IMG/VR virus record: IMGVR_UViG_3300030099_001508
Span: 1 to 64,000 of that record
DNA from: a virus
Length of the DNA stretch: 64,000 nt
Strand: one strand, 5' to 3'
Shown here piece after piece: positions 1 through 9,219 of the stretch. Under the pieces are notes generated by a model. It worked only from the letters and a program-made list of their open reading frames with translations, was not told the origin of the DNA and made no database searches. The translations under genes were made by a program, and so were the position numbers. Numbering within the stretch: position 1 is the stretch's first letter; each line of letters begins with the position of its first letter.

Positions 1-918
1 TTAGAGGAACTTGATAGTAAGTTTCCAATTATTCTTAAAACACTTAGAGGTGCTGGTGGAGTTGGTGTTCTGTTTGTTGAATCAAAAAGAGCTCTAGATT
101 CTCTAGTGCAACTACTTTATAAACAAAACAAAGATACAGATGTTTTAATTCAAGAATATATAAAAACAGATGGTGATGTTCGTGTGGTTATTGCTGGTTC
201 AGATGTTATCGGAACAATGAAACGAGAAGTTGTAGAAGGTGACTTTAGAAGTAATTACACACAAGGTGCTGGAGTAAAATCGTATGAATTATCAGAAGAA
301 GAAATTCGTCAATGTCTAATAGCTGCAAAAGCAGTTGAGGGAGATTTTGTTGCAGTGGATTTTATACCATACAAAGGTAAACCATATTTTTTAGAGGTAA
401 ATAGTTCGCCTGGTACTGAAGGTATAGAAGAAGCAAACTCTGGATTAAATATTGCAAAAGAAGTTTTAGAACATTATAAAGATATAAACAAAAGATATAA
501 AGTTCCAATTAGATGTGGATATCATGAAATGGTAAATATAAAACCATTTGGTGAAATAGAAACAAAATTTGATACTGGAAATAGTGCATATTCAGTATTA
601 CACGCTACTGATATAAAAATGAATGGTAATAAGATTACATTCACAACAGTTGGTGGAAAAACTCACACTACTAAGTTAGAAAAAGAATATAAAGCAAGAA
701 CTGGTGGTGGAGTTGATGAACGTCCTATCGTTAAACTAGAAGTTGAGTTTATGGGTCACACACATGATTTAATGTTTGGACTTGACGATAGAAGTAAAAG
801 AGGAACAGATGTTCTTCTGAACAGATTTGCCATGAAGGAAATGAATGTCATGGTAGACCCTCAAAGAAAGTTATTATTAACTACAATGAAAGGAAGGGAT
901 GATAATGAAAGTAGGTGA
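1..918 (+). CDS. RimK-type ATP-grasp ligase fused to RimB-like retropepsin (5' end outside window)
   Basis: The frame is open from base 1, so the N-terminus lies upstream. The visible N-terminal part is the second half of a RimK-like ATP-grasp: a glycine-rich nucleotide loop (LRGAGGVGV, bases 46-72), then the metal-binding end FLEVNSSPGTEG (bases 388-423). In RimK this fold adds glutamates to a protein C-terminus (ribosomal S6 in E. coli). About 50 residues later KFDTGNSAYSVLHA has the DTG signature of a retropepsin-like protease, and FGLDDRS followed by DVLLNRFAM matches the RimB/PF05618 family, which trims such tails. Both activities in one chain is an inference from these motifs. It overlaps the next gene. 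Confidence 0.85.
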   Translation, partial: LEELDSKFPIILKTLRGAGGVGVLFVESKRALDSLVQLLYKQNKDTDVLIQEYIKTDGDVRVVIAGSDVIGTMKREVVEGDFRSNYTQGAGVKSYELSEEEIRQCLIAAKAVEGDFVAVDFIPYKGKPYFLEVNSSPGTEGIEEANSGLNIAKEVLEHYKDINKRYKVPIRCGYHEMVNIKPFGEIETKFDTGNSAYSVLHATDIKMNGNKITFTTVGGKTHTTKLEKEYKARTGGGVDERPIVKLEVEFMGHTHDLMFGLDDRSKRGTDVLLNRFAMKEMNVMVDPQRKLLLTTMKGRDDNESR

Positions 919-1120
919 ACATATTATTGAAGCTGCAAGAAAACAAGCAGAAGGTGAAATTGCAGTGCATATCGCAAATATCAAAGTTTACCAAACTATG
1001 CCTGCTGGTATTGGTGAACATTCAGATGTCACAGAAGCGGTGATTGCAGAGTTAGATAAACTCGCAGCTGCAGATGATAGGCTGGAGATGATTAATAAAC
1101 ACTTCTCAAAATTTGAATAA
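905..1120 (+). CDS. Small hypothetical protein
   Basis: 71 residues, mixed helix-forming and acidic, no recognised family. The ATG at 905 is preferred over the in-frame ATG at 899 because the purine tract AGGAAGGG (891-898) is then about 7 nt upstream. It overlaps the RimK/RimB gene by 14 nt and ends just before the polymerase promoter. Confidence 0.6.
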   Translation: MKVGEHIIEAARKQAEGEIAVHIANIKVYQTMPAGIGEHSDVTEAVIAELDKLAAADDRLEMINKHFSKFE

Positions 1121-1123
1121 GAC

Positions 1124-1152
1124 TTGACTTTTACCCACAAAGGTGGTATAAC
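1124..1152 (+). promoter_or_regulatory. Sigma70-type promoter for DNA polymerase
   Basis: TTGACT (1124-1129), 17 bp, TATAAC (1147-1152). The polymerase ATG is only 7 nt beyond the -10, so a transcript from this promoter would be almost leaderless. An SD-like AAAGGTGG (1139-1146) would be present only on read-through transcripts. Confidence 0.75.
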
Positions 1153-1158
1153 TACATT

Positions 1159-3666
1159 ATGAATTTTTATACAAATGTTGCCCCTTGGGGTAATCATATC
1201 CTAGTTCGTGAATACAAAAATGGTGAAAGAGTTAATCGTAAGGTTAAGTACTCTCCGACTTTGTACGTTCCAGTTCAGAAAGAAACTGAATGGAAAACAC
1301 TTGACGGTAAGTATGCAACACCGTACAAGTTTGATACAATCAAAGAAGCAAAAGCATTCATAGAACAATACAAACAACAACCCCATCTGGTTTTTGGTCT
1401 GGATAGGTTTGCATATACATATCTTTCCGACACATATCCTAACACAGTCAATTGGGATAGTGATAAAATCCTAACAGTTACAATTGATATTGAGACACGG
1501 GCAGACAATGGTTTCCCAGACCCAGAGAAGGCTGAGGAAGAAATGCTTGCAATCACTATCAAGAACCAAACAACTAAGAAGATTATTGTTTGGGGTTTGG
1601 GTGAGTTCAAAAATGATAGAGATGACGTAACCTACATCAACTGTTCAAACGAAAATGAATTACTTGCAAACTTTATGAACTTCTGGACTAAACACTATCC
1701 AGATATTGTTACTGGTTGGAATACAGACTTTTTTGATATTCCTTATCTTATCAATCGTGTTACCAAAGTTCTTGGTGAAGACAGAGCTAAAGAGTTTTCT
1801 CCTTGGGGTTTGATTAGTTCTCGTAAGGTTTACAATCATGGTCGTGAACAACAAGTCTATGATATTACTGGTGTTGCAAATCTTGACTATCTACAACTCT
1901 ATCGTAAGTTTACATATACAAACCAAGAAAGTTATGCACTTAATCACATTGCGTTTGTTGAACTTGGTCAGAAGAAGAATGAAAATCCATATGAGACTTT
2001 TCAAGATTGGTATACAAAAGATTATCAGTCTTTCCTAGAATATAATATTGTTGACGTTGAACTTGTTGACCGTCTTGAAGATAAGATGAAGTTACTTGAA
2101 CTCCTATTGACTATGGCTTACGAAGCGAAGGTCAACTATGAAGATGTATTTGGTCAAGTTAAGTATTGGGATGTTCTCATCCACAACTATCTCAAGAACA
2201 AAAAGATTGTGATTCCACAGAAGTCTAGTCAATCAAAGTCTGACAAATACGAAGGTGCATATGTTAAAGAACCACAAGTTGGTCAACACAAATGGGTTAT
2301 GTCTTTTGACTTGAACTCACTATATCCACATTTAATCATGCAATACAATATGTCACCAGAGACACTTGTTACTGGTAACTATCTTAAACTTGCAGATGAT
2401 AAAACTTATGTCAATGAAATGTTGAGTGAGGTCGATTTAGATATTCCAGATAATACTACTATTACACCAAATGGTGCGTTGTATCGCACAGACAAACATG
2501 GTTTTCTACCAGAGATGATGCAAGACATTTACAATGACCGTACCATTTACAAAAAGAAAATGTTGAAAGCGAAACAAGATTACGAAGATACAAAAGACTC
2601 CAAGTACCTTAAATATATTAGTCGTTACAACAATATTCAAATGGCTCGAAAGATATCACTCAACTCAGCTTATGGTGCGATTGGTAATCAATACTTTCGA
2701 TACTATGACCTTGCGATTGCAGAAGGAATTACCACCGCTGGTCAATTGTCCATTCGTTGGATAGAAAAGAAGATAAATCAATATCTAAACAAATTACTGG
2801 AAACTACAAATGAAGATTTTGTCATTGCATCAGATACAGATTCGATATATGTTACTTTTGACAAGTTGGTTAATCGTGTGTTTAAAGAAGGAGAAGACGT
2901 ACAGAAGATTGTCAACTTCTTGGACACTATTGCTCAAGAGAAGATTGAACCTTTTATTGATAAGAGTTATCAGACTCTTGCTACATATGTAAACGCATAT
3001 GACCAAAAGATGTTTATGAAACGAGAAGTGATTGCAGACAAAGGTATCTGGACTGCAAAGAAAAGATATATCCTAAATGCATGGGATGTTGAAGGTGTTC
3101 GTTACCACGAACCACAGTTGAAGATTATGGGTATCGAAGCTGTCAAGTCATCCACGCCTGCACCTTGTCGTGAAAAGATTAAACAAGCACTCAAGATTAT
3201 CATGTCTGGTGATGAAAAAGAATTGAATGACTTTCTTATTGAGTTTCGTAAAGAGTTTGAAGGTCTTCCACCAGAAGAGATTGCATATCCTCGTTCTGTC
3301 AATGGTGTTCGTAAGTTCTATTCAGATAGTTCAATATATCGCAAAGGCACACCAATGCACATCAAGGGAAGTCTTGTTTACAATCATATGATTCGTGAAC
3401 GCAAACTTACAAAAAAGTATACACTTATTCAAGATGGTGATAAAGTCAAGTATCTTGAGTTGCGTCAGCCCAATCCACTTGGTTGTAATGTAATCACATT
3501 CCCATCTAGGTTACCAAAAGAACTTGACATTTTGAAGTATGTAGACTATGATAGTCAATATGAAAAGAGTTTCATTGACCCACTTTCATTTATTACTAAC
3601 AATATCGGTTGGAAGATTGATAGGTCATTTGGAACACAAACTACACTTGAGGACTTTTTTAATTGA
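1159..3666 (+). CDS. 43: DNA polymerase, family B (T4 gp43-like)
   Basis: Replicative polymerase with 3'-5' proofreading, 835 residues against about 900 for T4 gp43. Exonuclease motifs are intact: Exo I TIDIETRADNG with D110/E112, Exo II WNTDFFDIPYL, Exo III YNIVDVELVD. Polymerase motifs follow in order: A SFDLNSLYPHLIMQYNMSPE, B KISLNSAYGAIGNQYF, and C ASDTDSIYVTF with the catalytic DTD. No intein or split is visible. It acts with gp41, gp61, gp59 and gp32 encoded in this window; clamp and loader are not present. The last codons overlap the TTG start of the methyltransferase. Confidence 0.97.
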   Translation: MNFYTNVAPWGNHILVREYKNGERVNRKVKYSPTLYVPVQKETEWKTLDGKYATPYKFDTIKEAKAFIEQYKQQPHLVFGLDRFAYTYLSDTYPNTVNWDSDKILTVTIDIETRADNGFPDPEKAEEEMLAITIKNQTTKKIIVWGLGEFKNDRDDVTYINCSNENELLANFMNFWTKHYPDIVTGWNTDFFDIPYLINRVTKVLGEDRAKEFSPWGLISSRKVYNHGREQQVYDITGVANLDYLQLYRKFTYTNQESYALNHIAFVELGQKKNENPYETFQDWYTKDYQSFLEYNIVDVELVDRLEDKMKLLELLLTMAYEAKVNYEDVFGQVKYWDVLIHNYLKNKKIVIPQKSSQSKSDKYEGAYVKEPQVGQHKWVMSFDLNSLYPHLIMQYNMSPETLVTGNYLKLADDKTYVNEMLSEVDLDIPDNTTITPNGALYRTDKHGFLPEMMQDIYNDRTIYKKKMLKAKQDYEDTKDSKYLKYISRYNNIQMARKISLNSAYGAIGNQYFRYYDLAIAEGITTAGQLSIRWIEKKINQYLNKLLETTNEDFVIASDTDSIYVTFDKLVNRVFKEGEDVQKIVNFLDTIAQEKIEPFIDKSYQTLATYVNAYDQKMFMKREVIADKGIWTAKKRYILNAWDVEGVRYHEPQLKIMGIEAVKSSTPAPCREKIKQALKIIMSGDEKELNDFLIEFRKEFEGLPPEEIAYPRSVNGVRKFYSDSSIYRKGTPMHIKGSLVYNHMIRERKLTKKYTLIQDGDKVKYLELRQPNPLGCNVITFPSRLPKELDILKYVDYDSQYEKSFIDPLSFITNNIGWKIDRSFGTQTTLEDFFN

Positions 3667-4922
3667 ACCAAGAATTATATGACTTACTAAAAAAGTGTGT
3701 AGACCACACTGGTCTTCCAGTGATGCAAAAAGAATTATTTCTTAATACTACAGACAAGTATGGTAAAGAAGAGTTTCGTAAGACACTTGCAGAGTTTATT
3801 ACAAATGAGAAACCACCCTATCCACTTAAAGAATATAATATGGAAAAGGTGGTTGATAACTTTCGTAAGTTACAGAAAGCTGACTTTACCAAATATCTAA
3901 GTCAACCAGATAATGTTATGGAAAAGTATGACGATTACAAATATTCATATGATAAGTATGGATTGGGTGTAATTGATGGGCCTTCTACTTTTAATTACTG
4001 TGCAGACTCTTTCATGAATGACCTACGAATGTCTTGTGGTTCTTATGGTTTTAAATCTCCAGTACAAAGATGGAATGATGGTGATAATATCTGGGGTGCG
4101 TTTGGGCCTATCTGGAGAGGTGTTAATGATAGTAAAAATCTAACACCTAAAACTTATACAATGTCATTTAGACTTGGTACTTATATTGCAACACAGTTCA
4201 AACCTATTGTTGCGAAAACAATCTATAATATGACAGATGCAAAAACTGTATTAGATACATCTATGGGTTGGGGTGATAGACTTACTGCGTTCTACGCTTC
4301 TAACGCAACTCACTATATCGGTTGTGACCCAAATCCTAATACTTTTGCAAGATACCAGAAGATGATTGACTTCTATGACAAACTTACTGGTGGTAAGAAA
4401 ACTGTGCAGATGTATAATTGTGGTGCAGAAGATTTACCTTGGGATGAAATTAGTAATGTAGATTGTGCATTTACTTCACCACCATATTTTTCTACAGAAA
4501 GATACAATGAAGGTGGTGACAAAGAAGAGCTGCAATCATGGTTCAAGTTTAATGAATATGAGTCTTGGAGAGATAACTTCTATCTTCCAGTATCACAAAA
4601 CACTTTTGATTCACTAAGTGACACTGGTGTTATGATGATTAATATTTTAGACCCAAAAGTAAAAGGTAAACGATATCGTTCTGGTGATGAACTTGTAGAT
4701 ATGTTACTTCCACATTTCATGGGCCAAGTTGGCATGAGAATAATGCAACGGCCACAGGGCGCTTCAGTATTCAAAGATGAAGATGGTAACTTTGATAAAG
4801 ATGCCATGGATGAGTTTATGGACAGAACCTATATAGAGAATATATGGTATTTCAGTAAAGATAAAAATAAAGATATCTTTAGACATATCAAAAGAAATAC
4901 TCTTGAAGGATTTTTTACATGA
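3663..4922 (+). CDS. SAM-dependent DNA methyltransferase-like protein
   Basis: Residues 196-207 (VLDTSMGWGDRL) form a SAM-binding motif I with an acidic residue after strand 1, CDPNP (221-225) sits at the strand-2 position, and TSPPYFSTERY (271-281) is a class (S/T)PPY motif IV as in amino-N6-adenine or N4-cytosine methyltransferases. The N-terminal 190 residues are unassigned and may hold target recognition. It starts with TTG in a TTGA overlap with the polymerase stop; the next in-frame ATG is 20 codons later. It could protect phage DNA from restriction. No cognate nuclease is next to it. Confidence 0.8.
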   Translation: MNQELYDLLKKCVDHTGLPVMQKELFLNTTDKYGKEEFRKTLAEFITNEKPPYPLKEYNMEKVVDNFRKLQKADFTKYLSQPDNVMEKYDDYKYSYDKYGLGVIDGPSTFNYCADSFMNDLRMSCGSYGFKSPVQRWNDGDNIWGAFGPIWRGVNDSKNLTPKTYTMSFRLGTYIATQFKPIVAKTIYNMTDAKTVLDTSMGWGDRLTAFYASNATHYIGCDPNPNTFARYQKMIDFYDKLTGGKKTVQMYNCGAEDLPWDEISNVDCAFTSPPYFSTERYNEGGDKEELQSWFKFNEYESWRDNFYLPVSQNTFDSLSDTGVMMINILDPKVKGKRYRSGDELVDMLLPHFMGQVGMRIMQRPQGASVFKDEDGNFDKDAMDEFMDRTYIENIWYFSKDKNKDIFRHIKRNTLEGFFT

Positions 4923-5497
4923 AACTATTTGAAGACATAAAATATACAGATGAAGAATTACAACCAATTGTAAATTGGTGTGAAACAAACAAAGAATTTT
5001 CCCCAGTAGTAACTAAGTTTAATAAAGACAATCAATGGACTGCAATCTCTCTTAGAGGTTATGGTGGTGATACAGCTCAGATTGGTAAGGGTGGTGTTTT
5101 AGGAACGGATGTAGATGATGGTTTACAAAACACAATATTATATGATACACTGGAGATGGATAAAATATTAGATAAGATACCAGCAGAAAAAGAAAGAGTC
5201 AGATTGATGAAACTTGAAGCTGGTACTATTATCGCAAAACATACAGACAAAGTTGACAAGGATATTAAAACTGGTAAGATAGTAAGACTCCATGTTCCAG
5301 TGATTACACATGAAGAAGTTCAAATGACTTCATGGTTGCCTGGTGGTATTGCAGAATTCCATATGAAGAAAGGTTCTTGTTGGTGGTTAGATGTATCATT
5401 ACCACATAAAGTTGTTAACAAATCTGATATAGATAGAGTGCATTTAGTTATTGACATCTATAATAATGATGATATAAAAGAAAAGTATTTCTCATGA
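4919..5497 (+). CDS. Aspartyl/asparaginyl beta-hydroxylase-like 2OG-Fe(II) oxygenase
   Basis: 192 residues. LEAGTIIAKHTDK supplies the H-x-D iron ligands, LDVSLPHKVVN the distal histidine, and DRVHLVIDI the Arg that would bind 2-oxoglutarate, in the order seen in PF05118. The substrate is unknown; phage relatives may hydroxylate proteins. It overlaps the methyltransferase (ATGA) and the downstream GNAT gene, forming an operon with the polymerase. Confidence 0.7.
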   Translation: MKLFEDIKYTDEELQPIVNWCETNKEFSPVVTKFNKDNQWTAISLRGYGGDTAQIGKGGVLGTDVDDGLQNTILYDTLEMDKILDKIPAEKERVRLMKLEAGTIIAKHTDKVDKDIKTGKIVRLHVPVITHEEVQMTSWLPGGIAEFHMKKGSCWWLDVSLPHKVVNKSDIDRVHLVIDIYNNDDIKEKYFS

Positions 5498-5934
5498 ATT
5501 ATGCAACGATAGACAATTTTGATGAAGTATGGAATATATTTCAAAACAACAAAGAATGGTTTCCTCATGTGAGGACTTCTCATGTTAGAAATAGATTGAG
5601 CTGGGGTCAAGTCATCTTACAAGATGGTGTTGTAATTACTCAACAACAATATAAAAGAAATGGTAAGATTGGAAAAGACTCTGACGTAAAAATTGAAAAG
5701 GGTGATTATATAATTCATCAGATTATTAATTCAAATCCAAAGAATGGAAATGCTAAAAAAGTTATTGAAGAATACTTTGACCATGTAAAAGAAAATGTTT
5801 TCTTAACTGTTCGTTCTGAAAACATACCAGCAAACAAATTCTACAAAAAAGTAGGTATGGAAGATGTTGGTGAGATTAAATGGTCAAAGGGAAAAATGTT
5901 AGGCCGTGTTTGGAAATATTCAAAAAAGACTTGA
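5494..5934 (+). CDS. GNAT-family acetyltransferase-like protein
   Basis: 146 residues ending in a typical GNAT core: a hydrophobic strand (YIIHQIINSNPKNGNAKKVI) where the acetyl-CoA loop would sit, then VFLTVRSENIPANKFYKKVG, the C-terminal 'N-x-x-A-x-x-F-Y-x-x-x-G' signature. It starts at an ATGA overlap with the hydroxylase. The substrate cannot be inferred. The promoter of the next transcription unit begins inside its last codons. Confidence 0.75.
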   Translation: MNYATIDNFDEVWNIFQNNKEWFPHVRTSHVRNRLSWGQVILQDGVVITQQQYKRNGKIGKDSDVKIEKGDYIIHQIINSNPKNGNAKKVIEEYFDHVKENVFLTVRSENIPANKFYKKVGMEDVGEIKWSKGKMLGRVWKYSKKT

Positions 5935-5967
5935 CATTTAAAACTCACTAGTATATTATGCTAGTAT
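5931..5967 (+). promoter_or_regulatory. Promoter with direct repeat flanking the -10
   Basis: TTGACA (5931-5936), 17 bp, TATTAT (5954-5959). CTAGTAT occurs at 5948-5954 and again at 5961-5967, 13 nt apart, on either side of the -10, as an operator would. The roughly 85-nt leader that follows contains AACTCGT (5985-5991) pairing with ACGAGT (6010-6015), then TAGGAGCTCGAA as ribosome-binding site before the ATG at 6050. Confidence 0.7.
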
Positions 5968-6049
5968 TAACCAAGTTTTTACATAACTCGTTTACGCCTT
6001 TAGCAAATTACGAGTATTGTATAAACATATAAATTAATAGGAGCTCGAA

Positions 6050-7450
6050 ATGAGTAAGAAAAAGAACTCGGCTGTACCGCCGTTCAAACCAATTCAATCA
6101 CAACCACAATTAACACCACTGAAGAATCTTCTTGATATGAAGGATAGTACTTACATTGATGAGTCATTTATGTCTGAAGGTAGATGGTCTGTAGAGGATG
6201 AGAAATCATATGTTCTTAATCTTTTAAGAGGATTGTGTATTACACCATATATTATTGCTGATGCAAAAAGATGTTTAGAATACTGTAAGTCTATTTCAGA
6301 TGAACAATCTATCAAATACTATGAAGAGGTCATACAGAAGAAAAAGAAAACTAAAATTACTTGTGATAGTAATAACAGACAAACAACTCTTAGAAAATTA
6401 AGAGATGGTGATATTCCTTTTCCAAAAGGAACATATACACTTAATACTGCGAATGGCCCTCATGTTTTGAATTTATCTGAGGATACTTACTATGATGATT
6501 TACCAGAGGAATCAAAACCATTTGTTGATGCAATCACACTATTAAAAATTACAATTACCGAAGCTACGAGAAAAAATCTTGCAGAAGTTTTTGATGCTGT
6601 TAATAGAGGTGTCACTCAAAATGCACAAGAGTTAAGACAATCTTGGTTTTCTAATTTTGCACAACCAATTAGAGATTTGGCTAGAAAGTATCATGATAAA
6701 TTTCTAGAGTCTGGTCTTACAACTCAAAAAGAAATTAACAGAAGAACGATTGATGAATTTCTTGTAGATTGTGTGCATTTTTATATTTCTGGAACAGAAC
6801 TAAAATATAATAAAGGTGAGAGAGATAACTACTACAATGAAGATTCAAAAGGAACAAGTTCAGTTGGTCATGTAAAATCAATTTTACATAACATTTGGTT
6901 TGCACCAAAAACTGCACCATACAACATTACAAAAAGAACTATTTTTGTTAACTTTATGATGAGAACATTTTTGAGTAAAAATAACTATAAAATTGTAAAT
7001 CATAAAAAATTTGATGAGTGGTTATATTCAGTTGATTTTAAATGGCAAGATAGTTGTCCACATAAACTAGTATTGGATACTGGTATTAGTTATGAGTATA
7101 AATCTGCTGGTAGATTTCATGTTGATTTTATTAAGTGGAACTTTGGTATTTGGTTAAATGAGTTAACAAAGTATATTGAAGAGGAACAAAATATTATTTC
7201 TCTTGATGATACTAGACTTGCAACTCCATATCAAAAATTAGAATTGTGGCATATCCAAGATGGTCTTTGTCCAGAAACTAAAACCAAAATTCCTTACAAC
7301 GAAATATTGGACTCAACAAAGTGGCACGCTGACCATATTCTGGAACACACAAATGGTGGGTTAACAGAACTTGATAATTTAAGATTGGTTTCAGCTACCT
7401 TTAACTTATCAAGACCAATGGGGGATATACCAATTACAATGGGAGATTAA
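6050..7450 (+). CDS. DUF262-like protein with C-terminal HNH nuclease
   Basis: 466 residues. The N-terminal half resembles the DUF262/ParB-like fold of GmrS: CDSNNRQTTLRKLRDGDIPF (105-124) sits where the DGQQRxTT loop is expected, and LAEVFDAVNRGVTQNAQELR resembles the 'IFxxINxxGxxLxxxEIR' helix. The C-terminus is an HNH nuclease: LCPETKTKI, WHADHILEHTNGG, then DNLRLVSATFN. DUF262 plus a nuclease is the layout of GmrSD and related anti-phage systems; here the gene is the phage's own, with its own promoter. It could be a superinfection-exclusion nuclease, a host-DNA nuclease or a mobile gene. Confidence 0.7.
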   Translation: MSKKKNSAVPPFKPIQSQPQLTPLKNLLDMKDSTYIDESFMSEGRWSVEDEKSYVLNLLRGLCITPYIIADAKRCLEYCKSISDEQSIKYYEEVIQKKKKTKITCDSNNRQTTLRKLRDGDIPFPKGTYTLNTANGPHVLNLSEDTYYDDLPEESKPFVDAITLLKITITEATRKNLAEVFDAVNRGVTQNAQELRQSWFSNFAQPIRDLARKYHDKFLESGLTTQKEINRRTIDEFLVDCVHFYISGTELKYNKGERDNYYNEDSKGTSSVGHVKSILHNIWFAPKTAPYNITKRTIFVNFMMRTFLSKNNYKIVNHKKFDEWLYSVDFKWQDSCPHKLVLDTGISYEYKSAGRFHVDFIKWNFGIWLNELTKYIEEEQNIISLDDTRLATPYQKLELWHIQDGLCPETKTKIPYNEILDSTKWHADHILEHTNGGLTELDNLRLVSATFNLSRPMGDIPITMGD

Positions 7451-7456
7451 TCTCCC
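7441..7456 (+). terminator. Weak hairpin at end of DUF262-HNH gene
   Basis: GGGAGATTAATCTCCC is a perfect palindrome over the last codons and stop, followed by only ATTT. It may attenuate rather than terminate, insulating the mazG promoter. Confidence 0.4.
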
Positions 7457-7463
7457 ATTTAAC

Positions 7464-7492
7464 TTGACTTTTGTAAATAAATAATGTATATT
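7464..7492 (+). promoter_or_regulatory. Sigma70-type promoter for mazG-uvsX-gp41
   Basis: TTGACT (7464-7469), 17 bp, TATATT (7487-7492). AGGAGATACAA precedes the mazG ATG at 7513. Confidence 0.75.
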
Positions 7493-7512
7493 ACACAAAA
7501 TAGGAGATACAA

Positions 7513-7917
7513 ATGGATGATGATTTATTAAAAGATTATCAAGAATTTGTTGATGAAGTATCCAGTGATGCAACCAAGAACATTGATGATTTTGGTGATG
7601 CAATAGATATTATAGATGAAGGTGGTGTAGAACCAACAAGGTTACTTACTGCATCTATTGGTTTATCTGGTGAAGTCGGTGAATTCAACGACATAGTAAA
7701 GAAGTGTTTTTTCCAAGGAAAAGAAATGGATGAGGATGTTGTCACTCATCTCAAATCAGAGCTTGGAGATGTAATGTGGTATATTGCACAAGGATGTATT
7801 GCATTAGGAACTGATATTGAAGAACTAATTGATATTAATACTGCGAAACTCAAAGACCGATATCCAGGCGGTTTTGATGAGTTTCGTTCTGACAACAGAG
7901 ATGAGGATGATATTTAA
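7513..7917 (+). CDS. mazG: MazG-like nucleotide pyrophosphohydrolase
   Basis: 134 residues. [16 protein letters not shown] and [16 protein letters not shown] provide the paired E-x-x-E/D metal sites of the MazG all-alpha NTP-PPase fold. Phage MazG proteins hydrolyse (d)NTPs and are proposed to reset host nucleotide or ppGpp pools. The stop overlaps the uvsX start (TAATG), so it is translated with recombination and replication genes. Confidence 0.85.
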   Translation: MDDDLLKDYQEFVDEVSSDATKNIDDFGDAIDIIDEGGVEPTRLLTASIGLSGEVGEFNDIVKKCFFQGKEMDEDVVTHLKSELGDVMWYIAQGCIALGTDIEELIDINTAKLKDRYPGGFDEFRSDNRDEDDI

Positions 7918-8957
7918 TGGACTTTTTGAAAGATATTGCAAAACAAGCTGGTAATGAATATGCGAGTTTGGTTGCAGATGGTGTAGAAGCTGGTGATGTA
8001 GATTCTTTTATTGATACTGGTTCTTACATTTTTAATGCACTTTTGTCTGGTAGTATTCATGGTGGTTTGCCATCAAATAAGATTACTGCAATCGCTGGTG
8101 AAAGTGCAACTGGTAAGACGTTTTTTGTTATGGGTATGTGTAAAAACTTTCTAGATGCAAATCCAGACGCTGGTGTTATTTACTTTGAATCAGAAAGTGC
8201 AATTACTAAACAGATGGTAATTGATAGGGGTATTGACCCTCAAAGAATGGTTATGTTTCCAGTGACTACTGTACAAGAGTTTAGAACACAATCACTAAAA
8301 GTTCTAGACAAATATCTAGAACAGAATGAGGCAGATAGGAAACCTATTTTACTTTGTCTTGATTCACTTGGTATGTTGTCTACTACAAAAGAAGTAGAAG
8401 ATACTGCTGATGGTAAAGAGACAAGAGATATGACACGAGCACAAGTATTAAAGGCAGCTTTTAGAGTGTTGACTTTGAAACTTGGTCGTGCAAAAGTTCC
8501 TATGGTTGTTACTAATCACACTTATGATGTTGTGGGTTCTATGTTCCCAACAAAAGAAATGGGTGGTGGTTCTGGTTTGAAGTATGCAGCTTCAACAATC
8601 GTATATCTTTCAAAGAAGAAAGAAAAAGATGGAACTGAGGTAATTGGTAATATCGTACACTGCAAAAATCATAAGTCAAGAATTACCGTAGAAAATAAAA
8701 TGGTGGATGTTCGTTTGACCTATGATAAAGGTTTAGATAAATATTATGGATTACTTGACTTAGCACTAAAATATGGTATATTTAAAAATGTATCAACTCG
8801 TATTGAATTACCAGACGGTTCTAAAACATTCGGTAAGACAATTAATAATAACCCAGAAAAATACTTTACTGAGGATATTATGAAACAATTAGATGAATGT
8901 GCAGAGAAAGAATTTAAGTATGGGAATCAAGAAGAAGTATCAGTTCGTACAGAATAA
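7917..8957 (+). CDS. uvsX: UvsX RecA-like recombinase
   Basis: 346 residues. Walker A GESATGKT (61-68), Walker B-like [11 protein letters not shown], and [19 protein letters not shown] as in T4 UvsX loop 2. The protein forms filaments on ssDNA and drives strand exchange in recombination-dependent replication. No UvsY is recognisable next to it. The end overlaps a small gene in the +1 frame. Confidence 0.93.
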   Translation: MDFLKDIAKQAGNEYASLVADGVEAGDVDSFIDTGSYIFNALLSGSIHGGLPSNKITAIAGESATGKTFFVMGMCKNFLDANPDAGVIYFESESAITKQMVIDRGIDPQRMVMFPVTTVQEFRTQSLKVLDKYLEQNEADRKPILLCLDSLGMLSTTKEVEDTADGKETRDMTRAQVLKAAFRVLTLKLGRAKVPMVVTNHTYDVVGSMFPTKEMGGGSGLKYAASTIVYLSKKKEKDGTEVIGNIVHCKNHKSRITVENKMVDVRLTYDKGLDKYYGLLDLALKYGIFKNVSTRIELPDGSKTFGKTINNNPEKYFTEDIMKQLDECAEKEFKYGNQEEVSVRTE

Positions 8958-9219
8958 AGGTGCTAAATGGCAAGGTATCGGACTTACTAAAGAAGCTGGT
9001 TTTTATCAAGGTGTAGTTTATCGTTATGGAAAAGTTACACCGATTGAAGAAAAAGACCGACTAAGACTAAAGTTTGATTGGCAGATATTAGACTCCAATG
9101 GGTTAGGAAAAGAACATTTTAATGATGACTTTTTTAACTTGATTGGAGACATACTTTATGATATTATGGATGAACAAATGAAAGATGGAAGTTTACAATA
9201 TGTCAACACAGACAATTGA
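8920..9219 (+). CDS. Hypothetical protein between uvsX and gp41
   Basis: 99 residues from the ATG at 8920; earlier codons of this frame lie deep inside uvsX. It overlaps uvsX by 38 nt and gp41 by 20 nt. Aromatic and basic N-terminus, acidic C-terminus, no family recognised. In T4 gene 40 sits here, but I see no similarity to it. Confidence 0.65.
   Translation: MGIKKKYQFVQNKGAKWQGIGLTKEAGFYQGVVYRYGKVTPIEEKDRLRLKFDWQILDSNGLGKEHFNDDFFNLIGDILYDIMDEQMKDGSLQYVNTDN

Noticed and set aside
8755-8782. TTGACT...TATATT inside uvsX
   Set aside because: 16-bp spacer and no transcription unit begins there; likely coding coincidence (Leu-Asp-Leu).
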